A DNA stretch of 28,687 bases, from positions 1 through 28,687 of the IMG/VR virus record IMGVR_UViG_3300042304_001092; one strand, 5' to 3'. Within the stretch, counting starts at the first letter, position 1, and each line of letters starts with the position of its first letter. This document shows, piece after piece, positions 21,808 to 28,337 of this stretch. This DNA is from a virus. A model generated the notes under the pieces. It saw nothing but the letters and a program-made list of their open reading frames with translations. It had not been told where the DNA came from and made no database searches. The position numbers and the translations under genes are program-made.

Positions 21808-22107
21808 CTAGCGGGCCTTCGCATGCGAGATCATGTCGGAGAGTTGGCCCTTCGACGCGCCCTGTGGGATCGCGATCCCAAGGTTTAGGGCGTAGGCGAT
21901 CTGCTTGTCGGTCGGAGGATCACGCCGCCACGCGTTGGGCCACTTGGGCCACGACAGCCAGCCGGCGACGATCATCACCCCGCCGATCAAGACGAGCATC
22001 CATCCGCCGCCATCGGCCCAGGTGGAGGAGAGCAGCGTCATAGCTCCGACTCCGCCCAGGAGAAAGGCCGCGACCGCTCGAACCAAAAACTTTGTCCACA
22101 GAATCAC
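21808..22107 (-). CDS. Two-helix membrane protein with KQIAYALNLGI motif
   Basis: A 99-residue protein: first membrane helix about 6-25 (TKFLVRAVAAFLLGGVGAM), second about 32-52 (GGWMLVLIGGVMIVAGWL). The C-terminal soluble part is PPTDKQIAYALNLGIAIPQG then ASKGQLSDMIS. That tail resembles a short 'x-KQxxYAxxLGI...S-K-x-x-L-S-x-x-I' module seen in other proteins. GTG at 22107 has GGGAGG five bases upstream; another GTG lies two codons earlier. Possibly involved in superinfection exclusion or prophage maintenance; unknown. Confidence 0.68.
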   Translation of the reverse strand: MILWTKFLVRAVAAFLLGGVGAMTLLSSTWADGGGWMLVLIGGVMIVAGWLSWPKWPNAWRRDPPTDKQIAYALNLGIAIPQGASKGQLSDMISHAKAR

Positions 22108-22122
22108 AGGCACCTCCCGCCA

Positions 22123-22368
22123 TTAGGCCGCGTCGGTTCCCTTCCGTGGGCGTCCTCCTCGCTTCTTCCTGGTCTCGGCCTTTTTCTTGTTCAGCCGCTC
22201 GACCTCTTCGAGATAGTAGTAGACGCGGCGTGGAGATTCCACGATCTGGCGTAGCTCGCCGCTCCTCGCCCAATGGCGGATATTGCTCGCGTCGATTCCG
22301 AGGATCGTCGCTACCTCATCGGCGGAGGCTATTGGCTTCCGGCTCTTGGCTTCGAGAAACACGCTCAT
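22123..22368 (-). CDS. MerR/excisionase-like HTH protein with AT-hook-like tail
   Basis: An 81-residue protein. The segment SADEVATILGIDASNIRHWA then RSGELRQIVESPRRVYYYLE is a MerR/Xis-type winged helix (residues 15-55). The tail KKKAETRKKRGGRPRKGT includes an AT-hook-like GGRPRKG. Excisionases and small repressors have this size. It lies directly next to the attP site and opposite the integrase, so an excisionase or regulator role is the best guess. GGAGG is only two bases from the ATG, so the exact start is not firm. Confidence 0.78.
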   Translation of the reverse strand: MSVFLEAKSRKPIASADEVATILGIDASNIRHWARSGELRQIVESPRRVYYYLEEVERLNKKKAETRKKRGGRPRKGTDAA

Positions 22369-22379
22369 GTCCTCCGCAG

Positions 22380-22424
22380 GGTAGAGCCCCAGCGGGGCGA
22401 ATCAACGCCCCGCTGGACTCTGCC
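22380..22424. other. Strong hairpin beside attP
   Basis: The inner arms CCAGCGGGGCG and CGCCCCGCTGG are perfectly complementary around a 6-base loop. A two-to-one internal bulge separates them from outer arms GGTAGAG/CTCTGCC (one G-T pair). This gives about 18 pairs. It lies between the tRNA-derived segment and the HTH gene, 12 bases upstream of the HTH start codon. Without a T-run it is not a classical terminator. It may insulate the leftward genes, or serve integration. Confidence 0.5.
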
Positions 22425-22458
22425 TTACCGACTGCCCTACGGTTCACCGCAGAGCGAA

Positions 22459-22505
22459 TACACCCCGCTGGGCTCGAACCAGCAACCTTCGGTTCCGTAG
22501 ACCGA
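22459..22505 (-). other. attP core: 3' part of a tRNA-Arg(ACG) gene
   Basis: On the minus strand this reads as a tRNA from the anticodon stem to the discriminator. TCGGT-CTACGGA-ACCGA is a perfect anticodon arm with anticodon ACG. AGGTT is the variable loop. GCTGG-TTCGAGC-CCAGC is a perfect T arm. GGGGTGT-A is the 3' acceptor strand with discriminator and no encoded CCA. The 5' acceptor ACACCCC is missing and the D arm (GCTCGGTACAGCA) is defective, so it is not a complete tRNA gene. Tyrosine integrases target just such 3' halves. With int and an xis-like gene on either side it is best read as attP. Confidence 0.8.
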
Positions 22506-22535
22506 TGCTGTACCGAGCCCTGGTCGGGAGGACAT

Positions 22536-22550
22536 GCCGATTATATCGGC
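22536..22550. promoter_or_regulatory. Palindrome between attP and int
   Basis: GCCGAT-TAT-ATCGGC is a perfect 6-bp dyad around TAT, about 100 bases before the integrase start. It is a possible operator or integrase/Xis arm site. The remaining 22551-22649 region has a G7 run and no recognisable promoter or gene. Confidence 0.4.
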
Positions 22551-22649
22551 GGTCCGGGGGGGTGGTGGGCCTGCCGTCGGAACGGAAACTGACGCGACCA
22601 AGCGCCGGACGGAGGGAAGGCTCCCCCGTATTGGCAGTGGAGTCGCACT

Positions 22650-23582
22650 ATGTTCCGCAAATCAGGACCCGAGACGCTGGGAGAGTATGCCCGCCTGGGC
22701 TACTCGCTTCTGCACGACGTGCGACCGTCGACGCTTCGCCAGTATGTGATCGCCGCCGACCTGGTCGAACGGTGGGCCGGTCGACCCGTCAGGCTCGACG
22801 AACTGGACGAGAGGAGCGTCTCGGAGTGGCTGCGGGATTACTCCGCGACCGTCGCTCCGTCGACCGCCAAATCGAAGAAGGCCGCGATCCTCGCGATCTG
22901 GAGGGCGGCCGCCGACGACGGTCTCGCTTCCGAGCCGGTCTCTCGCAGGATCCGACAGACCAGGGTCCCGGAGCGGCCCGTCGTCGCCTGGACGAAGTCG
23001 GAGGTCGAGCAGCTCCTCGAGGCCTGCCGGGACCTTCCACGCCGCCACCGCTGCGGCCTGCGGAGGTCGGCCTGGTTCGATCTCGCCGTCCGGTTCGCCT
23101 GGGACTCGGGCCTTCGCTGGGGCGATCTAGTGGCGATCCCCGTCTCCGCGATCCGTCCCGACGGGTCGTGTTCATGGACCCAGAGCAAGACCTCGAAGGT
23201 GATCGCCTTCGTGTTGTCAGAGTCGACGCTGGAGGCCCTGCGGTCGTCCCTGGCGGCCTGCCCGCGGCAGCTTGTGTGTCCGTGGCCGGCGAGCCACGAG
23301 ACGTTTGGCGATCAGGTGGAGCGGCTGGTCGCGAAGGCGAATGTCCGCGAGGGAACCTGGAAGTGGATCAGGAGGGGGTCCGGCACGGACGTAGAACTCC
23401 AGTCGAGAGGGAGCGGGCACGAGCACCTGGGAAACACCCGAGCCGTGTTCGACGCTTCCTACGGCGACCGATCGATCATCGGCCGCCAGGCCCCGGCGCC
23501 GCGCGAGCTGCTGGTCGCCGCGCTATCCCGTGAAGATAGGAAGACGGGGGGGGGGGTATCTCTCCGAGAGAATGCCGGATAG
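22650..23582 (+). CDS. int: Tyrosine integrase
   Basis: A 310-residue recombinase and the only clear plus-strand gene. Residues 1-105 form the SAM-like core-binding domain (TLRQYVIAADLVERWAG, STAKSKKAAILAIWRAAADD). The catalytic domain has Arg156 in SGLRWGDL, Lys180/183 in SKTSK, Lys238 and Arg241 in TWKWIRRGS (Lys in the place often held by His), His257/259 in GHEHLGNT, and the nucleophile Tyr271 in DASYGDRS. GGAG lies eight bases before the ATG. It inserts the phage at the tRNA-Arg site beside it. The C-terminus contains an 11-G run. Confidence 0.9.
   Translation: MFRKSGPETLGEYARLGYSLLHDVRPSTLRQYVIAADLVERWAGRPVRLDELDERSVSEWLRDYSATVAPSTAKSKKAAILAIWRAAADDGLASEPVSRRIRQTRVPERPVVAWTKSEVEQLLEACRDLPRRHRCGLRRSAWFDLAVRFAWDSGLRWGDLVAIPVSAIRPDGSCSWTQSKTSKVIAFVLSESTLEALRSSLAACPRQLVCPWPASHETFGDQVERLVAKANVREGTWKWIRRGSGTDVELQSRGSGHEHLGNTRAVFDASYGDRSIIGRQAPAPRELLVAALSREDRKTGGGVSLRENAG
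23546..23556 (+). repeat. G11 homopolymer in the integrase C-terminus
   Basis: Eleven consecutive G encode part of the KTGGGV segment, ten codons from the stop. One base fewer would continue as GYLSERMPDSRVRRSA before a stop; one more would end at a different, similarly short tail. This may be a real slippage tract or a sequencing length error. Confidence 0.75.
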
Positions 23583-23599
23583 CCGGGTGAGGCGATCGG

Positions 23600-23650
23600 C
23601 TTGACGTATGTCAAGTTCCCCCGGGTTCGCCTTGACCAGAACCGTCAAGG
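23600..23650. repeat. Two inverted repeats built on CTTGAC/GTCAAG
   Basis: CTTGAC-GTAT-GTCAAG (23600-23615) and CCTTGAC-CAGAACC-GTCAAGG (23630-23650) are perfect dyads of the same half-site. The first lies at the convergent ends of int and the diphosphohydrolase-like gene; the second lies inside the end of the latter. They may act as a two-way terminator or as protein-binding sites. Confidence 0.5.
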
Positions 23651-24129
23651 GGCGGCCGGCACCCCGGCCCGCGGAGTGTCCCCTCGTTCAGTTCCGGCCA
23701 CAGGGCCTCGGAGTGGATCGCCGCGAGTAGGCCCCAGGCCGCGTGGGCGAGATGCTCCTCGGAGCGGTCGCCTGCCAGGTGGCGGTAGATGTGCCGGAGG
23801 GCGTGGTTCAGGAGGTCATGGACGGGCATCCCGGCCTCCCAGTTGAAGTCGCTGTATTTCGCGGCCCCCTCCGCACACGTCCGGGCGACGGCCTCGAGGC
23901 CGATCGGTGAGATCAGATCGTAGCGGGTCGCCTCCGCGTCGCTCGACCTCACGGCCCCCGTCTGGAATCGCACCGTCCCGCCGTCCGTCGTCTTCATGGT
24001 TCGCTCCTTCAGCTCTCGGATCATCGCCAGAGCGAACGAGGCTAGAGTCCCTCCGGTGCCAGTCCAGCAGTTAGCCGGACCGATCCGGCGGCAGAGCTGC
24101 TCCGCGGCCTGGAGGTCGGCGTCAGTCAT
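23611..24129 (-). CDS. dATP/dGTP diphosphohydrolase-like protein (DUF5664)
   Basis: A 172-residue protein. From about residue 45 it is a DUF5664-type domain: MKTTDGGTVRFQTGAVRSSD, RYDLISPIGLEAVARTCAEG, AAKYSDFNWEAGMPVHDLLN, HALRHIYRHLAGD and EEHLAHAAWGLLAAIH, with conserved His and Glu positions. The family is annotated as the N-terminal domain of dATP/dGTP diphosphohydrolases. The first 44 residues (TDADLQAAEQLCRRIGPANC) form an extra segment. An internal ATG at 23997 has AGGAG six bases upstream, so a shorter product is likely too. The ORF start overlaps the previous stop by eight bases. It may adjust nucleotide pools. Confidence 0.8.
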   Translation of the reverse strand: MTDADLQAAEQLCRRIGPANCWTGTGGTLASFALAMIRELKERTMKTTDGGTVRFQTGAVRSSDAEATRYDLISPIGLEAVARTCAEGAAKYSDFNWEAGMPVHDLLNHALRHIYRHLAGDRSEEHLAHAAWGLLAAIHSEALWPELNEGTLRGPGCRPPLDGSGQGEPGGT

Positions 24130-24409
24130 GGATCCGATACCGGAGGGACCACAGAATCCGGGCCAGATCCCGGCCAGCGCCCGAGACGGTCTCCTCGGCC
24201 AGGTCCGGGAATAGCTGGTGGATCGCCTCGTGGATCTCCGTCTCCAGCCGGGCCCGGCCGCGGAGCCGATCGTCGATCAATACCTTCCGCTCGAGGTCGG
24301 GCCGCCGCTCGTCGGGCGTGATCGACCAGCCGGCGGCCCGGCCCCGGAGGCGGGCATACCTCCACAGGACGCGGAGGCCGCGGATGGTGAAGTGATGGTC
24401 GACGCTCAC
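24122..24409 (-). CDS. Mini HExxH putative metallopeptidase
   Basis: A 95-residue protein: VSVDHHFTIRGLRVLWRYAR at the start, then RKVLIDDRLRGRARLETEI and HEAIHQLFPDL (HExxH) followed by AEETVSGAGRDLARILWSLR. HExxH followed by a helix with Glu (AEE) is the minimal zinc-protease pattern. Small phage proteins of this build are known, but their substrate is not. It starts at a GTG that overlaps the phosphoesterase stop as GTGA. It could also be a metal-binding non-enzyme. Confidence 0.72.
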   Translation of the reverse strand: MSVDHHFTIRGLRVLWRYARLRGRAAGWSITPDERRPDLERKVLIDDRLRGRARLETEIHEAIHQLFPDLAEETVSGAGRDLARILWSLRYRIHD

Positions 24410-25596
24410 GCGAGCCTTCCGATCTGGAGGCGTGGGCCGGCGACGTGCATGGCCCGGAGCCCGCCGGCAGGATCGTAGACGAATAGCTCCATCGCCCGGC
24501 GGCTTCCCACGAAGCCCGACGCCGCGTGCCAATCGTCGGCAGGACCGAGGCTCGGAGCGATTCGCACGAGGACCCCGTCGATCGTCTCGATCGGCCGAGA
24601 CCATTCCGCCGACTGGTGGTGAAGGTGCCCGGTGTGGACCTCGCGATACGGACAGTCGGCCCACGCTGCCGCGGCTTCGTGTGCCATGAGCTGCGGAAGT
24701 CGTTTCTTTGCCCGGTGCCCATGGACGAAGCCCAGGAGATTCGCTCCGCTGCGGAGGTATTTCCGGGGCGTGTAGGTCTCGTCGACCGTGACGCGTTTCG
24801 ATTTAGCGTAGCGTTCGAGAAGGACCCGATGAAAGGCCCAGGTCAGCGTCTCGTCGTGGTTGCCGTTGACGACGAGCGTGTCGGTCGCGGCGACCGTCGA
24901 GGCCGCATCGATCACGCTTACGAGCGAGTCCGTCCCGACGGCGATCATCTTCTGGAGCCGGCCGTCCCGTTCGAGAGTTGTCCCCGAGGTCGTCGTCCCG
25001 CTCGGGGTGTCATAGTGAAACAGGTCGCCCAGGCCGGCGACGGTGATCCGTCCGGGGGCGTAGCCGCTCGCCGCCTGGAGCAGCTCCTCGGCCGCGTCGC
25101 GGAGGAGTTGGGCCGCGATGTCGAGATCGTAGTCGGCCTCCCCGGTCGACCGCGCCCAGGCGTATTTCCCGAAGTGGCAGTCGGCGACGACGAGCACCGC
25201 CCAGGGGCGGTCGCTTCGGGCTTTGGCTGTTCTCGAATCGCGAACGCGGAGTTCCCCCGAGGCCGCGCCGATCATCGCGGCGACGAGCTCCTCGACCTTC
25301 GGGCCCGCCCGGGGCTTCAGCCGCACGAAGACCCGGAATAGCTCTGTGACCACGGGCTCTCCGGTCGAGCGGTCGACGCTCATCCCTTCCCACTTCGTCG
25401 CCTCCGACGCGGCGACCTCGTAGCGTTCGAGATCCGCCTCGACGTGGGCGAGCAGGTCGTCGACCGTGCGGATGGTCCGCGAGACGCTGCGGGCCTCGAG
25501 GGAGTCGCCGTCCGTCTTTCGCGTGACGTGTTCGGCCTGCTCCGGGGGCGTCGGCAGATTGCCGGCGACCTCGGCCCTTAGTGTGCGTCGAGCCAT
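24406..25596 (-). CDS. Calcineurin-like metallophosphoesterase
   Basis: A 396-residue protein. The N-terminal 130 residues are helical and charged. The metallophosphoesterase motifs follow in order: Asp139-x-His141 in VADCHFGKY, Gly-Asp191 in GLGDLFHYD, GNHDE (Asn246, His247, Asp248), VHGH (His292), and HTGHLHH (His321-His324). This is the full metal site of the family, which includes SbcD-like DNA nucleases and phosphatases. Substrate is unknown. Phage versions may process DNA ends. Start overlaps the small gene upstream by 19 bases. Confidence 0.9.
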   Translation of the reverse strand: MARRTLRAEVAGNLPTPPEQAEHVTRKTDGDSLEARSVSRTIRTVDDLLAHVEADLERYEVAASEATKWEGMSVDRSTGEPVVTELFRVFVRLKPRAGPKVEELVAAMIGAASGELRVRDSRTAKARSDRPWAVLVVADCHFGKYAWARSTGEADYDLDIAAQLLRDAAEELLQAASGYAPGRITVAGLGDLFHYDTPSGTTTSGTTLERDGRLQKMIAVGTDSLVSVIDAASTVAATDTLVVNGNHDETLTWAFHRVLLERYAKSKRVTVDETYTPRKYLRSGANLLGFVHGHRAKKRLPQLMAHEAAAAWADCPYREVHTGHLHHQSAEWSRPIETIDGVLVRIAPSLGPADDWHAASGFVGSRRAMELFVYDPAGGLRAMHVAGPRLQIGRLA

Positions 25597-25838
25597 CGGA
25601 CCACCGTGTGAGAGGAGCCGGGCAGGTCGCGGGCGGCGAGGGATTTAGCGATCGCCATCCCCAGGCCTGTTTTGGTGACGCTCGCGCCGAACTTCCCAGC
25701 GAGCCAGTCGGCTTTTATCGAGGAGAGCTCGGCCTGGACATCCGCCGGGAGGGACTCCTCCCAGCGTAGTCTCGAATGGCTCGGCAGGAACGACCGGACC
25801 TGTTGGAGGAACGATCCTGGCGGCGGCGGCTTCGGCAT
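25578..25838 (-). CDS. Small predicted DNA-binding/regulatory protein
   Basis: An 86-residue protein beginning MPKPPPPGSFLQQVRSFLPS. The middle ADVQAELSSIKADWLAGKFG then ASVTKTGLGMAIAKSLAARD and the end SHTVVRWLDAH form three or four helices with a helix-turn-helix look, like small phage or transposon DNA-binding domains. GGAGG lies four bases before the ATG. No close family assigned. It leads into the phosphoesterase gene. Confidence 0.65.
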   Translation of the reverse strand: MPKPPPPGSFLQQVRSFLPSHSRLRWEESLPADVQAELSSIKADWLAGKFGASVTKTGLGMAIAKSLAARDLPGSSHTVVRWLDAH

Positions 25839-25893
25839 CGGGCCTCCGTGCTGGCGGGCGGCCGTCCGTGGCCGTGCTGGTCAGGCTATGCGA

Positions 25894-26223
25894 TCAGGCG
25901 GGCGGGTCAATCTTGGGGCCGGCCGTCGACCCGGGCGACATTCCCAGCCAGGCACCCGCGGCATTCATGGCCGCCTGTCTGCCGTCGCACCCACAGGGGC
26001 GGCCGACGACGGCGGAGACTCGCTCCTTCGTGACGCCGATCGCCGACAAGCCGGCGGCGACCATGTCGCCCAGGCCGGGCCTGGCTCGCGGATATGCCGG
26101 GTGCGTCTCGTCAACCGTGAGCGTGTCGCCGTCCTGCCTCACGATGCACGTTCGCACGCCGTGGAGCGTACATCCTCTTTCGCGGCAGCGTTGTTCAAGG
26201 TGTGAAATGTGACAGATGATCAT
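25894..26223 (-). CDS. Cys-rich small phage protein (CGC end motif)
   Basis: A 109-residue protein. N-terminal MIICHISHLEQRCRERGCTL HGVRTC gives four cysteines, then a beta segment (VRQDGDTLTVDETHPAYP). A helix (GLGDMVAAGLSAIGVTKERV) and CGCDGRQAAMN follow. The ATG overlaps the previous stop as ATGA. A tail-region or late-gene accessory role is suggested by context only. The 55 bases after it hold no gene. Confidence 0.66.
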   Translation of the reverse strand: MIICHISHLEQRCRERGCTLHGVRTCIVRQDGDTLTVDETHPAYPRARPGLGDMVAAGLSAIGVTKERVSAVVGRPCGCDGRQAAMNAAGAWLGMSPGSTAGPKIDPPA

Positions 26224-27104
26224 GGTAGCGGGTTTAGGTCACGGCACTGCCTCCGGCCAAACCGTATGGTCGTGGCGAAGGAGTCCGACAAACAGTCAAA
26301 GTTGCTTAGGCCGACCGAAAAAGAAGGGTCTCCGGAGTTGTTCGAGTTTTCGTCCAGCTCGTTCTCCCATGCGCCAAGGCTTGTCCCTGACTGCGAAACG
26401 GTCAGGTCGAGCGGAAAAAAATCGGCAGGAGGAAGTAGCCGGAGGGCAGTGTCGGAAACGAAGTCGCACTTTCTATCCAACTGCTCGACACCGCAAACCC
26501 TGTCTAACGGAAAGAGTAAACTTCGCGTGCGTCTACGAAAGTAAACTTGCCCTGCGCTCTGCCTGTGGATTGCCACAAACGTGATAATGCTAGCGAACAG
26601 GTCCATCTGAACTGTCGGAACACTTGGAATAAACCTACACTGTAATCCCGATATGACGGTGGCCCCGTTGTACCGAGCCTCTGGGTCTCCTGAACAGTTG
26701 GCGTAGCCAAAGCTACCCACCGCCATAGATAAACCGATCCCGAGGTTTCCCGTGGAAGTACCAAACCCTGCCTGGCTGTTTATGTTGGCGCTACTCAGTG
26801 TTTTCTCGCGGATTTCTATCAACCCTACGCCAAAACCATTGAGCGAACACGACGAGTCGCATGTGTCAAACCGACAAATGTCGTGAACGTGAGAGGTGTT
26901 GGTGTATGACTGCCCAGGACAGACTCCGTAGGTCTTATTAAAAAGCGTCGCGTTTTGTCCGTTGCAGGACTGATTTGCTGAAGCCCCCATCCAGACGCCA
27001 CTAGCCAGGACCTGCGGAGACAGAATCTGCATTGTGTAGCTACACCAGTCCGGGCAGTTTATGCAGACGCTCGGGCAGCACGCACACCCAGGCAGCAGCA
27101 CCAT
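26220..27104 (-). CDS. Cys-rich tail protein, low GC
   Basis: A 294-residue protein with a Cys-dense start (PGCACCPSVCINCPDWCSYT) and more Cys pairs (CRFDTCDSSCS, ANCSGD). Middle segments such as AGFGTSTGNLGIGLSMAVGS and GATVISGLQCRFIP are beta-rich. The C-terminus (FFPLDLTVSQSGTSLGAWEN, then ELDENSNNSGDPSFSV) resembles adhesin or minor tail domains. The Arg-rich segment YFRRRTRSLLFP looks out of character, so a frameshift or natural oddity is possible. ATG at 27104 has GGAG seven bases upstream. The A/T-richer sequence stands out from neighbouring genes. Confidence 0.68.
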   Translation of the reverse strand: MVLLPGCACCPSVCINCPDWCSYTMQILSPQVLASGVWMGASANQSCNGQNATLFNKTYGVCPGQSYTNTSHVHDICRFDTCDSSCSLNGFGVGLIEIREKTLSSANINSQAGFGTSTGNLGIGLSMAVGSFGYANCSGDPEARYNGATVISGLQCRFIPSVPTVQMDLFASIITFVAIHRQSAGQVYFRRRTRSLLFPLDRVCGVEQLDRKCDFVSDTALRLLPPADFFPLDLTVSQSGTSLGAWENELDENSNNSGDPSFSVGLSNFDCLSDSFATTIRFGRRQCRDLNPLP

Positions 27105-27105
27105 T

Positions 27106-27447
27106 TCAGCACTCCGCGGCGATCAGATAGTGGGACCCGTTCGCACCGCGAGCGACGATCACCCACTTCCCGGTCGCGACGGCGGCGAACTTGTTGACGC
27201 ATCCAGTCAGCGTCGCGCCGGTCGTCTGGGTCTCACTGCCGGGCGTCCCGCTTTCCCAGAGATTGATCGTGGCGAGCGTGCCCTTCGCCCAGGCGGCCGT
27301 CGTCTTCCCCAGTCGCACGGGCTCGCCGTCATCGGCGACCTGCCGGAACTTTACCGGCGACATATTCCGATTGCCGGCCTCGTAGGCCTTCGTCGCCGCG
27401 ATCACGCGGCGAGCGCCGTCGTCGTTGAATGCGACTGGCTTCGTCAT
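27106..27447 (-). CDS. Tail-region protein, unknown
   Basis: A 113-residue protein: MTKPVAFNDDGARRVIAATK at the start, beta-rich middle (LGKTTAAWAKGTLATINLWE) and end (FAAVATGKWVIVARGANGSH then YLIAAEC). Its ATG overlaps the previous stop as ATGA, so it is co-translated with the large tail gene before it. It has the look of a small structural adapter; no family assigned. Confidence 0.68.
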   Translation of the reverse strand: MTKPVAFNDDGARRVIAATKAYEAGNRNMSPVKFRQVADDGEPVRLGKTTAAWAKGTLATINLWESGTPGSETQTTGATLTGCVNKFAAVATGKWVIVARGANGSHYLIAAEC

Positions 27448-28334
27448 GATAGGAGAGCTGGACTCCCGAAGCCTGTCGTGAAGTTTGCCGTCGCGTAGAT
27501 CTCCACGCCGTCCCCGGCATTAATCACGGACGGCTTCACGCCGTCGCTTTTCTTCGTGCCGTTGGAGTTGAGCGCGACCGGTTGCTTCACGGCTTTCCCG
27601 TCGGAGCCGACGATCGCCTTCCGGGAGCCGCTCACGAGCTCCATGAATCCCACGTCCCACGGCATACACTTCCACGTCAGCGGTTCGTATTTGAACTCCC
27701 AGGTCGCCTCGATGAAGTCGAGTTTCGCCGCGTCGTCGGCCGCGTCGAGCTTTGAGACCGACACCTTCTTCGATCCGCGGAGGTAACACTTCCACGTTTT
27801 GGCGGCCCCGCCTGCCCAGGTCGCGTCGTTCACTTTGCCGGGATAGGCAGCCGCCGCAGCCGTGAACAGAGCCTCGGTCGCATACGTTTTCCGTAGCGTC
27901 CAGCCGAACTCGTGCCGCTCGCGTTCCAGGCCTTCCAGCGGATCTCCGGCCGCGTTGCAGATCGTCACGCCGTCCTTATCAACGAACAGAGGGACCGTCG
28001 TCGTTCCGCCGGCAAACTCCCAGAGGTTGCCGGGGATGCCGCTCTCGTTGGGGACTCGAGGCGGGATCGAGTATTTCACCCCCAAAACCCAGACCATCCC
28101 CTCCTTACCCTCGGGCGCGAGATCAAACTCCAGGGCCTTTAGGGCGGACATGTCTGGATGAGCAGCGCCCCACGTCAGGCCAGCGTTAAGGGCCATCTCG
28201 ACCAGGATCTCGTACTGGGACGTTGCTGGCGTATCAACGCGGATCCGCCACTTGAGCGCGGCCTGCATGCTCTCGCCGAACTTGCCCGAGAGCGTGGTCC
28301 CGTCGAGGATCCGCTGGTAGTTGACGACTGCCAT
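27444..28334 (-). CDS. Tail/baseplate structural protein, unknown family
   Basis: A 296-residue protein, MAVVNYQRILDGTTLSGKFG at the start. It has aromatic and beta-rich blocks: KWRIRVDTPATSQYEILVEM, AGLTWGAAHPDMSALKALEF, GMVWVLGVKYSIPPRVPN, and WEFKYEPLTWKCMPWDVGFM. The end FTTGFGSPALLS leads directly into the next gene. It follows the tape-measure-like gene after three bases, the position of a distal tail or hub protein. Function is by position. Confidence 0.7.
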   Translation of the reverse strand: MAVVNYQRILDGTTLSGKFGESMQAALKWRIRVDTPATSQYEILVEMALNAGLTWGAAHPDMSALKALEFDLAPEGKEGMVWVLGVKYSIPPRVPNESGIPGNLWEFAGGTTTVPLFVDKDGVTICNAAGDPLEGLERERHEFGWTLRKTYATEALFTAAAAAYPGKVNDATWAGGAAKTWKCYLRGSKKVSVSKLDAADDAAKLDFIEATWEFKYEPLTWKCMPWDVGFMELVSGSRKAIVGSDGKAVKQPVALNSNGTKKSDGVKPSVINAGDGVEIYATANFTTGFGSPALLS

Positions 28335-28337
28335 TGT

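Noticed and set aside
22459-22505. A functional phage-encoded tRNA-Arg.
   Set aside because: No 5' acceptor strand complementary to GGGGTGT is found and the D arm is broken, so only the 3' part is present.
22505-23533. A 342-codon plus-strand open frame overlapping the integrase.
   Set aside because: It is Arg/Pro/Gly-rich without motifs, while the frame beside it carries the full tyrosine recombinase signature. It is a GC-driven shadow.
23611-24129. Sign of a 2-aminoadenine (Z) genome because of the dATP/dGTP diphosphohydrolase-like gene.
   Set aside because: No PurZ-like synthetase or DatZ-like dATPase is seen in the window, and the domain also occurs in ordinary phages.
26201-26213. A fourth copy of the operator-like repeat (TGTGAAATGTGAC).
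   Set aside because: It lacks the leading C of the nine-base core and lies inside a coding region.
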